Part shown: piece by piece, positions 47,993-59,408 of the stretch | Layout of the letters: each line of letters begins with the position of its first letter | Position numbering within the stretch: the stretch's first letter is position 1 | From: Bdellovibrionales bacterium | GTDB taxonomy: Bacteria; Bdellovibrionota; Bdellovibrionia; Bdellovibrionales; JAKFYE01 | Reading direction: 5' to 3' | NCBI GenBank assembly: GCA_021731045.1 | Contig: JAKFYE010000015.1 | Coordinates: 79,058 to 143,057, forward strand | Length of the DNA stretch: 64,000 nt | Program-made: the position numbers and the translations under genes | The notes under the pieces: model-generated | Databases searched by the model: none | Told to the model about the DNA's origin: nothing | What the model saw: the letters and a program-made list of their open reading frames with translations, nothing else

Positions 47993-49018
47993 GTGCAAAA
48001 AAATGAAATTTTAGCAACAAAAAATAAGGCTGACGCAAACGAACAAAATAATATGAATGAAATTTTACTAGCTGAAAATAAAAGACGTTTCGTGCTGTTT
48101 CCTATTCAACACCAAGCCATTTGGGAGATGTATAAGAAGGCGGAAGCTTCTTTCTGGACTGCAGAAGAGATTGACCTTTCTCAAGATATGACAGATTGGG
48201 CAAAGCTGAATCTCAACGAAAAACATTTTATTTCACATATTTTAGCCTTCTTTGCCGCGAGTGATGGGATTGTAAACGAAAATCTGGCTATGCGTTTTTC
48301 AAACGAAGTCCAAATTCCTGAAGCGCGCTGTTTTTACGGATTTCAAATTGCAACCGAAAACATTCATTCTGAAACCTATGGCCTCTTAATAGACACCTAC
48401 ATTCGCAATCCCGCAGAAAAAGAACATCTTTTTAATGCTCTCGAAACTGTTCCCGCAGTTAAGAAAAAAGCTGAGTGGGCAATGAAATGGATTAGTTCTG
48501 ACAGAACGTTTGCCGAACGCCTTGTCGCATTTGCTGCAGTTGAAGGAATTTTCTTCTCTGGCAGTTTCTGCTCGATCTTCTGGTTAAAAAAGCGCGGGCT
48601 TATGCCGGGGCTTACGTTTTCAAACGAATTAATCTCGCGAGATGAAGGTCTTCACTGTGATTTTGCATGTCTGCTGTATTCGATGATGAACGGTCGTCCA
48701 TCAGAAGACACCATTCGCTCTATTATTATGGATGCGGTCACGATTGAAAAAGAATTTATTACCGAGGCTCTACCGGTTGATTTAATCGGCATGAATTCTA
48801 AAATGATGGCCCAATATATTGAATTTGTTGCCGATCGTTTGATTAAAGCCCTTGGTTACAAATCTATTTATGGAGCATCAAATCCATTTGATTGGATGGA
48901 GTTAATCTCTTTAGAAGGAAAAACAAATTTCTTTGAAAAACGAGTCGGCGATTATCAAAAGAGTGGGGTCATGACCGATCGCTCGCAACAGGTATTTACA
49001 CTAGACGCAGAATTTTAA
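47993..49018 (+). CDS. nrdB: Ribonucleotide reductase class I beta subunit
   Basis: [56 protein letters not shown] start. Confidence 0.95.
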   Translation: MQKNEILATKNKADANEQNNMNEILLAENKRRFVLFPIQHQAIWEMYKKAEASFWTAEEIDLSQDMTDWAKLNLNEKHFISHILAFFAASDGIVNENLAMRFSNEVQIPEARCFYGFQIATENIHSETYGLLIDTYIRNPAEKEHLFNALETVPAVKKKAEWAMKWISSDRTFAERLVAFAAVEGIFFSGSFCSIFWLKKRGLMPGLTFSNELISRDEGLHCDFACLLYSMMNGRPSEDTIRSIIMDAVTIEKEFITEALPVDLIGMNSKMMAQYIEFVADRLIKALGYKSIYGASNPFDWMELISLEGKTNFFEKRVGDYQKSGVMTDRSQQVFTLDAEF

Positions 49019-49069
49019 CTCTGTCGATAAAGATGTATCGACAGTAAAAAGTCCAAGAGGGGAATTACA

Positions 49070-51559
49070 ATGTACGTCGTAAAAAGAGACGGCCGTAAAG
49101 AGGCTGTACAATTTGATAAAATCACTTCACGCATCAAAAAACTATGCTACGGCCTAGACTCTGATTTTCTTGATGCTACCGAAGTTGCAAAAAAAGTCGT
49201 CCAAGGGGTTTACGATGGTGTGACGACGGCCGAACTTGATAATCTCGCCGCAGAAACCGCTGCGTATTTAACCACAACCCATCCTGATTACGCGTTACTC
49301 GCAGCACGCATTGCGGTTTCAAATTTGCACAAAAATACAAAAAAATCATTTTCAGAAACCATGTCGGATTTGTATTCCTATATTGACCCGCGCTCTCAAA
49401 AACCAGCACCTCTTTTAGCTGATGACGTTTACGAAATCATTATGAAAAACGCCGAGATGCTCGACTCTTCAATTATTTATGATCGTGATTTTAGTTATGA
49501 TTATTTTGGATTTAAAACACTTGAGCGCAGTTATTTATTAAAACTCAACGGTCAAATTGTTGAACGCCCTCAACACATGCTTATGCGTGTGGCCGTTGGC
49601 ATTCACAAAGAAGACATTCCTGCCGCTATTGAAACTTATAATTTACTAAGTGAAAAATGGTTTACCCATGCGTCTCCAACGCTCTTTAACTCTGGGACTC
49701 CTAAACCTCAACTTTCTTCATGCTTTTTGCTCACCGTAAAAGATGATTCTATTTCAGGAATTTACGATACCCTTAAGCAATGCGCCGAAATTTCTCAATC
49801 TGCTGGCGGCATCGGACTTTCTATTCATAACATTCGTGCAACCGGTAGTTATATTCGCGGAACAAACGGAACTTCTAACGGCATCATCCCGATGCTAAAA
49901 GTTTTTAACGATACCGCTCGTTACGTCGATCAAGGAGGGGGCAAACGCAAAGGCGCTTTTGCCATTTATCTTGAGCCTTGGCATGCCGATATTTTTTCTT
50001 TCTTAGATTTGCGTAAAAACCACGGAAAAGAAGAAATGCGCGCTCGCGATTTATTTTATGCGATGTGGATTCCAGATCTCTTTATGAAGCGTGTTGAAGA
50101 CAATGGCGATTGGTCTTTGTTCTGCCCGAATGAAGCTCCTGGTCTTGCCGATTGTTGGGGCGAAGAGTTTGAACGCCTCTACTCTAAATACGAACAAGAA
50201 GGACGCGCACGTAAATCTGTAAAGGCTCAAGAACTTTGGTTTGCAATGCTTGAATCTCAAGTTGAAACCGGCACGCCTTATATTTTGTATAAAGACGCCG
50301 CCAACAGAAAGTCGAATCAGCAAAATCTCGGTACAATTAAATCTTCAAATCTTTGCACTGAAATCATTGAGTACACGTCGAAAGACGAAGTTGCCGTTTG
50401 TAATTTAGCTTCAATTGCTCTACCAAGATTTGTCGAGAACGGTCAGTTTGATCATCAGACACTCTTTAATGTAACTAAGGTTATCACGCGAAATTTAAAT
50501 AAAATTATCGACGTGAATTACTACCCAGTTCCTGAGGCCCGTAACTCCAACTTACGTCACCGTCCGATCGGACTCGGTATTCAAGGTTTAGCGGATGCCT
50601 TTATCAAAATGCGCTTTGCTTTTGACTCACAAGAGGCACAACTGCTTAATAAAGAAATTTTTGAAACAATTTATTTTGCGGCGCTAACGGCTTCTTGTGA
50701 GCTCGCCGAAAAATTGGGTCCTTATTCTTCTTATGAGGGCTCACCCGTTTCTAAGGGCATTCTCCAATATGACATGTGGAATGTAACACCTACTTCTCGC
50801 TGGGATTGGGCCGCACTTAAAAAACAAATTTCTGTTCACGGAATTCGTAACAGTCTTTTAATTGCTCCTATGCCTACGGCCTCGACGTCGCAAATTTTAG
50901 GTAATAACGAATGTTTTGAGCCATACACTTCAAATATTTACACCCGAAGAGTTTTGAGTGGGGAATTTACAATTGTAAATCAACACTTGCTCAAAGATCT
51001 TGTCGATCTTGGCATATGGTCTCCTGCTTTAAAAAATAAAATCGTTGCGGCCAATGGTTCAGTTCAGGCCATCGATGAAATTCCCGCAAAATTAAAAGAG
51101 ATTTACAAAACTGTTTGGGAAATCAAACAAAGAGTTATTTTAGATATGGCCGCCGATCGCGGGGCATTTATCGATCAAAGCCAAAGCTTGAATATTTTTA
51201 TCGATAAACCAAATTTTGCCAAACTAACTTCAATGCATTTTTATGCATGGAAGAAAGGGCTTAAAACCGGAATGTATTATTTGCGTACAAAGGCCGCCGC
51301 CGAAGCGATTAAATTTACGATCGAGAAAGAGCAAGTGGCCTTTATGCCGGGTTCAAAAGAAACTTTCTCTGCCCCTGGCATTTCTGCGACTACTGCAGTT
51401 AGTAATCTGCGCATGCCTACTTCTCCAGAAATAGACGGGATGGCTGATTTAGGCTTGCCCGAAACTCTCGCTGGAGTCACAAAGTCTTACGATGCCGGAA
51501 TGTCTGAAATCGCCTGCAGCCTAGATAACCCCGAAGATTGCGTTGCGTGCGGAAGTTAA
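49070..51559 (+). CDS. nrdA: Ribonucleotide reductase class I alpha subunit
   Basis: ATP-cone [85 protein letters not shown]-terminal ECVACGS-like tail. Confidence 0.96.
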   Translation: MYVVKRDGRKEAVQFDKITSRIKKLCYGLDSDFLDATEVAKKVVQGVYDGVTTAELDNLAAETAAYLTTTHPDYALLAARIAVSNLHKNTKKSFSETMSDLYSYIDPRSQKPAPLLADDVYEIIMKNAEMLDSSIIYDRDFSYDYFGFKTLERSYLLKLNGQIVERPQHMLMRVAVGIHKEDIPAAIETYNLLSEKWFTHASPTLFNSGTPKPQLSSCFLLTVKDDSISGIYDTLKQCAEISQSAGGIGLSIHNIRATGSYIRGTNGTSNGIIPMLKVFNDTARYVDQGGGKRKGAFAIYLEPWHADIFSFLDLRKNHGKEEMRARDLFYAMWIPDLFMKRVEDNGDWSLFCPNEAPGLADCWGEEFERLYSKYEQEGRARKSVKAQELWFAMLESQVETGTPYILYKDAANRKSNQQNLGTIKSSNLCTEIIEYTSKDEVAVCNLASIALPRFVENGQFDHQTLFNVTKVITRNLNKIIDVNYYPVPEARNSNLRHRPIGLGIQGLADAFIKMRFAFDSQEAQLLNKEIFETIYFAALTASCELAEKLGPYSSYEGSPVSKGILQYDMWNVTPTSRWDWAALKKQISVHGIRNSLLIAPMPTASTSQILGNNECFEPYTSNIYTRRVLSGEFTIVNQHLLKDLVDLGIWSPALKNKIVAANGSVQAIDEIPAKLKEIYKTVWEIKQRVILDMAADRGAFIDQSQSLNIFIDKPNFAKLTSMHFYAWKKGLKTGMYYLRTKAAAEAIKFTIEKEQVAFMPGSKETFSAPGISATTAVSNLRMPTSPEIDGMADLGLPETLAGVTKSYDAGMSEIACSLDNPEDCVACGS

Positions 51560-51611
51560 TAGCTTCTATCTAGAGTCTATCTCATAAAGATTTTTATTAA
51601 TGAGACAGACT

Positions 51612-52013
51612 CTAGACAAGCTCTGGTTCGTATTGTCGGAAGGGCTCTTCTACATAAACCAGTTGCCGAATAACGGCTTGAAAATCTTCATTTGAATCAA
51701 CAAAATGTTTTTTAATAAATTCTGTGTTCTTTAAACCTTCGAGTGCTTGCGCCTCCTTAGGCGAACAAAAAATATATATAGGGATAGATTTAGATCTTAG
51801 GCCTACGCTGCGAATAAACATTTCTGCCCGCTCTCGGCTTCTGGGAAAACAAAAAACAGCCAAATCGGCATTTGCAAAATTTGAGAACGGCATATCAGTA
51901 ACTCTTTCTATTGTTTTGACTGCCGTAAAAAGCTGTCCCAACTCTCCGTGGATTTGTCTAAGTATTCTTACTGACAAACCTTCGATAGCGAAAACTATTC
52001 TTTTGTCTCTCAT
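51612..52013 (-). CDS. Hypothetical protein (family A)
   Basis: MRDKRIVFAIEGLSVRILRQIHGELGQLFTAVKTIERVTDMPFSNF...; degenerate paralogue at 52456-52644. Confidence 0.55.
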   Translation of the reverse strand: MRDKRIVFAIEGLSVRILRQIHGELGQLFTAVKTIERVTDMPFSNFANADLAVFCFPRSRERAEMFIRSVGLRSKSIPIYIFCSPKEAQALEGLKNTEFIKKHFVDSNEDFQAVIRQLVYVEEPFRQYEPELV

Positions 52014-52329
52014 TTTTTATACCCGCAAAATAGTAAATAAATTTTATGTATATAAACGTATCGGCGGGTTCGTGGCAAAACAAACACTTTGTGCTTTTGT
52101 TAAAACAAATCGGACCAACGACTTAGATTAAAAAATCTTAACAATCTTAACTTTCTTAGTAATCTTAGTAAACAACTTTTGTTTTTATGTGTTCTGACGA
52201 TTATTTTTGTTTACGCAAGATATTCTTAAAAACCAACTCTTACAAAGCTTGCGAATTTAATATTTGAGGCTTAACCAAATTAACCTTTTTGCTTTTGGAT
52301 GAAAAACTATCTGTAGCAATCAAATATTG

Positions 52330-52459
52330 ACATTTGTATTCGAGCCTTGCTTTTGTTCTTTTGCTTAATTAAGACTCACAAGCTTGTGATTTGTTTAAGA
52401 CTTAAAGTTTTCTTCTAACTTGCTGTCAGAAATATTAATTAAGTGTTTTTGGGTGTCAT
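52330..52459 (-). pseudogene. Decayed copy of the 56286-56696 gene family (family B)
   Basis: Reverse strand MTPKNT* then ISDSKLEENFKS*TNHKLVSLN*AKEQKQ versus intact MAPKQI... / ISGRKLEESFQAETHRKLERLKQMKTQKP. Confidence 0.6.
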
Positions 52460-52644
52460 GAGGTTCCTTTGTATTTCTCAGAAAAAAGCGAGAGTTTAAA
52501 ATTACTAAAATTTAAAAACGACGTATCCGTAACTCTTTCTATTATTTTAACGGCCGCGAAAACTTGTCCTAATTTCCGATGGGCTTGCCTTAGCCTTTTT
52601 ACCGAAAAACCTTCGGCCGCAAAAATTAATTTTTTGTCGCTCAT
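52456..52644 (-). pseudogene. Truncated paralogue of family A (51612-52013)
   Basis: MSDKKLIFAAEGFSVKRLRQAHRKLGQVFAAVKIIERVTDTSFLNFSNFKLSLF aligns with the N-terminal 54 aa of the intact protein, then stops. Confidence 0.7.
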
Positions 52645-52808
52645 TTCGTATCTCACAAAACTGTAAATACATTTTATTTATGCGCACCTTAGCGGCATGT
52701 TTATAAAAAGACAAATGCTTTGTCGCTTATGGATGGCCCGCGAGCTGCCTAACAAATGGACTCCCCCTTAAAGACTCTGTTAAATCCTAATAACCAAAGA
52801 GGTACATT

Positions 52809-53053
52809 ATGAAAGTTTTAGGGTTTGCCGGTTCGCTTCGAAAAGACTCGCTCAATCAGCTGCTTTTGCGATCTGCGGCGCGCACGCCCATGTTATTAGC
52901 TCGCCGAAGAATATCGGGGAGATTTCAGGCGTTACAAAAAATACATTAGATTGGATTTCTCGGGTGAAACCCTTCTTTTTACTAAAGGGCCTTAGGGGGA
53001 GTCAGAGGCCTTTGGCAGGCTATTGCCTTTTTTGCGAAAAACTTAAAGCTTAA
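52809..53053 (+). pseudogene. NADPH-dependent FMN reductase remnant (internal deletion and frameshift)
   Basis: MKVLGFAGSLRKDSLNQLLLRSAA in one frame, then HAHVISSPKNIGEISGVTKNTLDWISR in another. Confidence 0.75.
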
Positions 53054-53182
53054 CAAAGCCAATTCCACGATAAGTTCATTTTTATAAGCATTTGATTTAA
53101 TAGCTGTTTTTTTATCCTGATCCGCGTATAGGTATAAAAGCACAGAGCGTTAATTAACTAAACATAAACCAGAAAGATAAAC

Positions 53183-56100
53183 GTGGATCATGTTGAGCCT
53201 TTAAAAAAGCCTTCTACAGATCTTGGATCTGAAAGCCTACTCAATCAGCAAAAAAATACGTTTTTAAATAACGCTTTGGACGCGATTCTTTCTGTAGATA
53301 AAAACGATCGTATCACCGAATTCAATCCTTCTGCAGAGAAGGTTTTTGGCTACCTTCGCTCTGAAGTTCTTGGACAAGGTGTCACTGAACTTATTATTCC
53401 CGAGCGCTTTAGAGAGACTTATAAAAAAGGGATGGCCCACTATTTGGCGACAGGCGAGGGGCCTTTTATGGATCGCCGACTTGAGCTCGTCGCCCTTCGT
53501 AAAGACCGAACAGAATTTCCTATCGAGCTCACGATCGCGAGACTTCAAATTGAGCCGCTTTTATTGACTGGGTTTATCCGCGATATTTCAGATCGTAAAC
53601 AAGCCGAAAGTCTTTTAAAAAATTCAAAAAAAGCATTAGAGAAAACCGTGACTTCGCAAACGTCGGAACTTGGAAAAAGCGAAGAACGTTTTCGATTGAT
53701 GGTTTCGGCTATTAAAGATTATGCGATTTTTATGTTAGACGAAGCAGGCCACATTATCACGTGGAATACCGGCGCCGAAAACCTTAAAGGTTACAAAGCC
53801 TCTGAAATCGTAGGTCAGCATTTTTCTAAATTTTATCCCCAAAAAGATATTCTGAATCGCAAACCGGAGTTTGAACTTCAAGAAGCCACCAGAGTGGGGC
53901 GTTTTGAAGATGAAGGTTATCGACTTAAAAAAGATGGCTCTCTCTTCTGGGCAAACGTTATTATTACGGCTGTAAGAAACGATGAGGGTAAGCTCATTGG
54001 TTTTTCTAAAGTGACTCGCGATTTATCTGAACGAAAACGTTACGAAGACAATTTAAGCTACATGCGAGATCAGCTCGCTTTAGAGTTAAAAGAAAAAACA
54101 AACGAGCTGGTCCAATCACGCGATCAATTAAACGTTATTCTCAAAGGTATCCATGATGGCATCACTGTTTTAGATGAAAATGGCAATTTTGTTTATGCCA
54201 ACGAGAGCGGCGCAAAAATGTGCGGTTTCGCTTCGGCAAAAGAATTTCTTGCGGCCAAAACTGAAGATGTTATGTCTAAGTTTGAAATTATGGATGAGGA
54301 TGGTCGGCCGTTTCCTACCTCTAGGCTACCAGGGCGTTTGGCACTGCTGGGAGTTGAAGACCCGACAGAAATTATCGTGCGCTTTCGTTACAAAGATACG
54401 ACTGAAGAAAGATGGTCCATCGTTAAGGCCAATCCGATTTATGATGAAACCCGAAAGGTGCGTCTTGCGGTTACAATCTTTAAAGATTTTACGGATCGCA
54501 AACGTTCTGAGGACGCAATAAAGTATCTTGATGAAGCAAGCCGAATACTTATTTCGTCTTTAGATTACGAACAAACTCTAGCTCAAATTGCCAAACTGGC
54601 CGTACCCAAAATCGCCGATTGGTGTGCCATAAATCTTCGCGTTGAAGGCGAAGATTTACCAAGGTCGGTCGCGATTGAACATTTTGACCGAAAAAAATTG
54701 GATTTAGTTGCAAAGTTTCAAGCTCGTTATCCAAATAACTGGGATGCTAAAACCGGAGCTGCAAATGTTTTGCGCACAGGAATATCTGAGCTGTATACCG
54801 AAATTCCAGACGAATTATTGCGCGTCAGCTGTCAAGACGAAGACCATTATCAAATGGCATTAGCTCTCGGGTTAAAATCAGGAATGGTGGTCCCACTAAG
54901 TTCGCGTGGAAAAACCTTCGGCGTTATTACTTTTATTTCAGCCGAGTCTGGTCGTCGCTATACGCCCACCGACCTTACTTTTGCCGAAGAACTCGCGCGC
55001 CGAGCGGGCGTCGCTATTGATAATGCGATTTTATATTCTGAGGCAGAAGCCGAAAAAAATAAATCTAAAGATGCGCTAGAAAAAATGGCGAAACTCGCAG
55101 AAGTCGCAGCTTCGGCCAATCAAGCAAAAAGTCTCTTTTTAGCAAACATGTCTCATGAAATCCGCACTCCTTTAGGCGCAATTTTAGGTTTCACGGATTT
55201 TTTAAATGATCTGACTTTGTCTCCTGTTGATCGTACAAAATATACCGACATCATTAACCGAAACGGTCAGTTACTTACACAGCTTATCGACGATATCTTA
55301 GATCTTTCTAAAGTTGAAGCGGGACACTTAGAAGTTGAGTGTCTTGAAATTTCTTTGACGACTTTAATCTCTGATATTGCATCGTTAATGAGTTTGCGTG
55401 CGCAAGAAAAAGGCCTAAATTTCTATGTAGAGATTGATCCACGAACACCCGATTTTATTTATTCTGACCCCACTCGTTTACGACAAATTCTTATTAACAT
55501 TATTGGTAACGCCATCAAGTTTACCGAAAAAGGTGGCGTAAAAATTTTGGTGCAACCAGATTCTTCAAATCTTAAAAACATCTCTTTTATAATTGAAGAT
55601 TCAGGCCTAGGCATTCTTCCTCACAATCGCGAACGTTTATTTGAATGGTTTACTCAAGCTGATCCGTCTACGACGCGAAAATTTGGAGGCACCGGCTTGG
55701 GCTTGGCGCTTTCGCGAAAACTTGCACGTTCCCTGGGGGGCGACATTGCTTTCTTAGATTCTCAAATGCCAGGAACAAGATTTCACATATTTATTGCTAC
55801 GCATTTAGATAAAAATCAAGAGGCCAAACTCGTGCAAAAACCCGCATTCTTTATATCTTCAGAAAAAATAAAACTTCAAGATGCTCCACCAGCGCTCCAA
55901 CTCACAGGTATGCGTATTTTGTTAGTTGATGATTCTGCGGATAATCGTGTTCTAATTGAGAGCATTTTAAAACGAAAAGGTATCTTCGTTGACCTCGCGA
56001 CAAATGGTCGCGAGGGGGTTGAAAAGGCCATCAGTAATTCCTACGATCTTGTTCTTATGGATATTCAAATGCCGATTCTTGATGGGCTACAAGCTACAAT

Positions 56101-56275
56101 AGAGCTGAGAAATCAAGGTTATCATAAACCTATTGTGGCGCTGACAGCACATGCGATGAAAGAGGAGCGCGAGAAGACACGCGCCGCCGGTTGTGATGCA
56201 CATGTAACAAAGCCTATCGAAGTTTCTAAGTTACTGACTCTTCTCGCCAAATATAGAGGCTTACCCGCTTCTTAA
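53183..56275 (+). CDS. Hybrid sensor histidine kinase (multiple PAS, GAF, HisKA, HATPase, REC), no obvious TM
   Basis: ANMSHEIRTPLGAILGFTDFL; GTGLGLALSRKLARSLGG; ILLVDDSADNRVLIESILKRKG...DLVLMDIQMPILDG...ALTAHAM. Confidence 0.94.
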   Translation: MDHVEPLKKPSTDLGSESLLNQQKNTFLNNALDAILSVDKNDRITEFNPSAEKVFGYLRSEVLGQGVTELIIPERFRETYKKGMAHYLATGEGPFMDRRLELVALRKDRTEFPIELTIARLQIEPLLLTGFIRDISDRKQAESLLKNSKKALEKTVTSQTSELGKSEERFRLMVSAIKDYAIFMLDEAGHIITWNTGAENLKGYKASEIVGQHFSKFYPQKDILNRKPEFELQEATRVGRFEDEGYRLKKDGSLFWANVIITAVRNDEGKLIGFSKVTRDLSERKRYEDNLSYMRDQLALELKEKTNELVQSRDQLNVILKGIHDGITVLDENGNFVYANESGAKMCGFASAKEFLAAKTEDVMSKFEIMDEDGRPFPTSRLPGRLALLGVEDPTEIIVRFRYKDTTEERWSIVKANPIYDETRKVRLAVTIFKDFTDRKRSEDAIKYLDEASRILISSLDYEQTLAQIAKLAVPKIADWCAINLRVEGEDLPRSVAIEHFDRKKLDLVAKFQARYPNNWDAKTGAANVLRTGISELYTEIPDELLRVSCQDEDHYQMALALGLKSGMVVPLSSRGKTFGVITFISAESGRRYTPTDLTFAEELARRAGVAIDNAILYSEAEAEKNKSKDALEKMAKLAEVAASANQAKSLFLANMSHEIRTPLGAILGFTDFLNDLTLSPVDRTKYTDIINRNGQLLTQLIDDILDLSKVEAGHLEVECLEISLTTLISDIASLMSLRAQEKGLNFYVEIDPRTPDFIYSDPTRLRQILINIIGNAIKFTEKGGVKILVQPDSSNLKNISFIIEDSGLGILPHNRERLFEWFTQADPSTTRKFGGTGLGLALSRKLARSLGGDIAFLDSQMPGTRFHIFIATHLDKNQEAKLVQKPAFFISSEKIKLQDAPPALQLTGMRILLVDDSADNRVLIESILKRKGIFVDLATNGREGVEKAISNSYDLVLMDIQMPILDGLQATIELRNQGYHKPIVALTAHAMKEEREKTRAAGCDAHVTKPIEVSKLLTLLAKYRGLPAS

Positions 56276-56285
56276 TTACAATTAC

Positions 56286-56696
56286 TTAGTGAGATCTCAC
56301 GGTTGCATCGAGATGCGATTTGTTTCTGCGCCCACGATAATCAGATTTTCGTATAATCTCTTTTCGGCGAAGATTTTCAGGATAACTCGTTTCGCTAAAG
56401 TCAAACGTATGCGTGCGAAGGATTTCATGTTGTTGCAGAGACTCTTCGTCTTTCTCTGCGTCTGTTTCTGGCTTTTGTGTTTTCATTTGTTTTAATCTTT
56501 CAAGTTTACGATGTGTTTCGGCTTGAAAGCTTTCTTCTAATTTACGTCCAGAAATTATGATCTTTCCTAAAAGAGCCAGGCCCCTATCTAACGTTTTATA
56601 TATGCGATGTCTTAACGCTTGTTCACCTTCCTTCGCAATAATAACTCCGTTTTTTTGAATTCGCTTACCTGCATCTACTATTTGTTTGGGTGCCAT
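56286..56696 (-). CDS. Hypothetical charged protein (family B)
   Basis: MAPKQIVDAGKRIQKNGVIIAKEGEQALRHRIYKTL...; RBS aggagg; decayed relative at 52330-52459. Confidence 0.55.
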   Translation of the reverse strand: MAPKQIVDAGKRIQKNGVIIAKEGEQALRHRIYKTLDRGLALLGKIIISGRKLEESFQAETHRKLERLKQMKTQKPETDAEKDEESLQQHEILRTHTFDFSETSYPENLRRKEIIRKSDYRGRRNKSHLDATVRSH

Positions 56697-56920
56697 GAAT
56701 CCTCCTGATGTGTCCTTAAGCAAAAAACATTCCTTGTTAAAAATGAACTCCGCCAATTTCGACTTATTTTTAGAAGACTTTGGGACTAATTTCCCGACAC
56801 GAATGAAGAGACATGCCCCAAAAAAAAATTGGATCGAAATTTGTTCGCTTTAAACTAAAAAATATATGGCATTTAATTTGTACTAACAGTGGTCTCCAAC
56901 AACCCTTTAAGGAGGAGTCT

Positions 56921-57403
56921 ATGAAATATTTTATGTCCCTTGCTCTTGTTTTTTTATGTGCCGCCGCAAATGCGGATCTATCAAATAGAAAAACATATGT
57001 ACATTTTGATGGTGCACTGATTGTTCCAGGAGCACAGCTTGAGTCAGATCTAGGTTTTCTTGCCGAAGCTGGAGGCGATTATGTTTTTAAATTAGCCGAC
57101 ACGCCTGGACGAAACGTTGTTATGATTCTTAATGCAGATGAGACCGAAGTTTTAGCTATGATGAATGTCATTCAAACTCAACGAAGCCGTTTAACAGAAG
57201 ATACTGAAATCGTTTATTACACGCGAGCGGATGGAAAAATAGTACTTCAAAAATGGTTCTACCCAGGAGAATATGCTGGCTATGAATTTTTAGGCTGGCG
57301 CGATCACATGGATGAGCCTGCGCAAGTTACTCCGGACCAAGACCATTGTGAAGATCATGCAGATCAAGCCGACCAAGCTGATCAATCTGCACAAGCCAAT
57401 TAA
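56921..57403 (+). CDS. Small secreted hypothetical protein
   Basis: Signal peptide MKYFMSLALVFLCAAANA; RBS aaggagg; acidic DQ-repeat C-terminus. Confidence 0.65.
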   Translation: MKYFMSLALVFLCAAANADLSNRKTYVHFDGALIVPGAQLESDLGFLAEAGGDYVFKLADTPGRNVVMILNADETEVLAMMNVIQTQRSRLTEDTEIVYYTRADGKIVLQKWFYPGEYAGYEFLGWRDHMDEPAQVTPDQDHCEDHADQADQADQSAQAN

Positions 57404-57418
57404 TCTGTCGCCTATGAA

Positions 57419-57446
57419 TCAATGCGAGAATTTATTCTCGCATTGA
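57419..57446 (+). terminator. Terminator-like hairpin
   Basis: tcaatgcgagaa-ttta-ttctcgcattga followed by a T-rich tract. Confidence 0.6.
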
Positions 57447-57455
57447 TCTCTTGCT

Positions 57456-57790
57456 TTATTTTTGAATATTTTTTAAAAAATTTTCTTCTTTATCGCTACC
57501 TTGCGAGCGAACAGAATTCACACGTTCTGTTTTTTTATTCAAATTAAAAAAACCATAAACTTTTGCCGACGCTCCTCGCGGCAAAAACAAGTCGGCGCTT
57601 TCTATATTCAGCTTTATTCCATTATCTTCAATCTTAATTCTGTTTTTTTCTGCCCGTCCTATTTCTTTAGCGCCAGCAAAAGGTACGTAGCTGATATAAA
57701 ATGAACCTTTATGTGTTGTCGCTCCAAAATAAACATTCGTTCCGTCCGAATTGTCTATGCGGGCGGCCTGTATAGCCGCGGACCGAGATC
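57456..57790 (-). pseudogene. 5'-truncated ORF without a start, unknown family
   Basis: Open frame AAIQAARIDNSDGTNVYFGATTHKGSFYISYVPFAGAKEIGRAEKNRIKIEDNGIKLNIESADLFLPRGASAKVYGFFNLNKKTERVNSVRSQGSDKEENFLKNIQK* with no in-frame Met upstream. Confidence 0.55.
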
Positions 57791-58013
57791 CTCGACGATT
57801 TCATCCCAATTCAAGCGTTGACCCATACCTTACTTGACCCGAATTCTTTAAAAGGTTGCAGGCAATATTCATTAATATTGCAGATTTTAAGTGGGCGCTT
57901 GCGCGATGCGATGGGTGTTTTGTTTTTCTAGAGCTCCATTGATTTGGAAGAAGTTGTTGACCAGCTAAAGGCTTTCGATAGGCTTTTACAAGTATGTTTT
58001 TTAGGGAGAACTT

Positions 58014-58739
58014 ATGCTACTAAAATTGGTTGTCGTGCTTTTTGTTTTATTACCGTTTTGCGCTCATGCTGAGAAGGCACAGCCACAAACTCCTCCCGAA
58101 GAAAAAGTTGAAAAACCCGTGGTTATCCCGCCACCGCCGCCAGTTGAAACCAATCGGAATAGTGAACAAAATCGCGAAGGTAAAACCTACCAAGCAAACG
58201 CTCTTTTGACAGGTTCGGGTCCAAGTTCAGGTTCGACATCGGGGCTTCAATTTGGATATTTTCTGAAACCAAACGACATCTTGATGCTTGAATACACAAC
58301 TGCGACCTCTTCAACTAATTATACATCCTCGGTTTCAGGAGTCGTGGTTAGCCAATCAGATACAAAAATTACCTATAATTCTTTGGGCATCCATTACAAA
58401 TATTTTTCTTCAAATTCATTTTATGTGCGTGGCGGTTTGGATTTTATGAAAGGCCACCTCAACAATAATTACGTTTCAAATTACGGAAGCTCTAGCTACA
58501 GTTTTGATGCCCATGTCTTGAGCGTGATGTTTAATATCGGAAATCAATGGCAATGGGATAATTTTACATTAGGCTGTGACTGGGTTGGGGCGACGTCGCC
58601 AATCCTCACTCGTTTTTCGGATGAAAGAATAAACTCAAATTACTCGAGTGAGCGAGGTCTTATGGAAGGCGATCAATCCAATTACTTCTCTCACTTAAAA
58701 ATAAATCTCTTGCGTTTTTTCCTTGGCGCATCTTGGTAA
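58014..58739 (+). CDS. Predicted outer-membrane beta-barrel protein
   Basis: Signal peptide, alternating amphipathic strands, terminal aromatic (RFFLGASW). Confidence 0.6.
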   Translation: MLLKLVVVLFVLLPFCAHAEKAQPQTPPEEKVEKPVVIPPPPPVETNRNSEQNREGKTYQANALLTGSGPSSGSTSGLQFGYFLKPNDILMLEYTTATSSTNYTSSVSGVVVSQSDTKITYNSLGIHYKYFSSNSFYVRGGLDFMKGHLNNNYVSNYGSSSYSFDAHVLSVMFNIGNQWQWDNFTLGCDWVGATSPILTRFSDERINSNYSSERGLMEGDQSNYFSHLKINLLRFFLGASW

Positions 58740-58814
58740 AGAAGATAAATTTTTTATTTAGACGTATGATGACGTAGTGAGAAAACCATCTCGCTATTTT
58801 TAAAAGGAGACTAT

Positions 58815-59381
58815 ATGCAACGATTTTACACACAGGTCTGGACGCGCTCGATTTTTTTAAGTCTTTCGCTTCTTGCCTGCTCGATTATGGCAATGACATC
58901 TGGCTGCGCTTCGGGGGGATTTAAACTCACCCGTCAATATGCAAGTTGGGTAAATTCCCAAAATATTATTCTGCGAATTGTATTATATATTCTTACGAGC
59001 ATTGTGTTTGCCGTAACTATGCTGATCGACCTTGTAATCTTTAACACCATGGATTTCTGGGAAGGTCGGGTATCTGCTGGATCTTATAACTTTAAAGAAG
59101 GCGATAAAACCTATTTTGTGGAACACAAGTTCATGCCAGGTACCAAGCTTCGCCATTCAACCATTCAAGTTGAAGACAAAAACCATATTCGCCTTCAAGA
59201 AGTTGTGCTCAACGAAACGCCATCTGGTGAGATTGAACTTATCGTCGACGGTAAAATCCGTTCGCGAGTTCGCAATATTTCATCTTTGCCTATCGCCTCG
59301 GTTTTTAATGATCACGGCTTGTTGATTGAAGAAAAAGTTCTTTTGTTCACAACTCCTTCAACCGTTTTGGCGCATCGATAG
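58815..59381 (+). CDS. DUF3332-like lipoprotein/membrane protein
   Basis: SGCASGGFKLTRQYASWVNSQNIILRIVLYILTSIVFAVTMLIDLVIFNTMDFWEGR. Confidence 0.7.
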   Translation: MQRFYTQVWTRSIFLSLSLLACSIMAMTSGCASGGFKLTRQYASWVNSQNIILRIVLYILTSIVFAVTMLIDLVIFNTMDFWEGRVSAGSYNFKEGDKTYFVEHKFMPGTKLRHSTIQVEDKNHIRLQEVVLNETPSGEIELIVDGKIRSRVRNISSLPIASVFNDHGLLIEEKVLLFTTPSTVLAHR

Positions 59382-59408
59382 TTTTTATAGGTGTCGATAA
59401 CTCGAGAA

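Noticed and set aside
52130-52180. aatcttaac/aatcttagta repeats as a possible CRISPR or iteron array
   Set aside because: Only short irregular A/T-rich repeats, no uniform spacing or spacers
56868-56884. tggcatttaatttgta as a sigma-54 promoter for 56921-57403
   Set aside because: The invariant GC of the -12 element is GT here; AT-rich background makes chance likely
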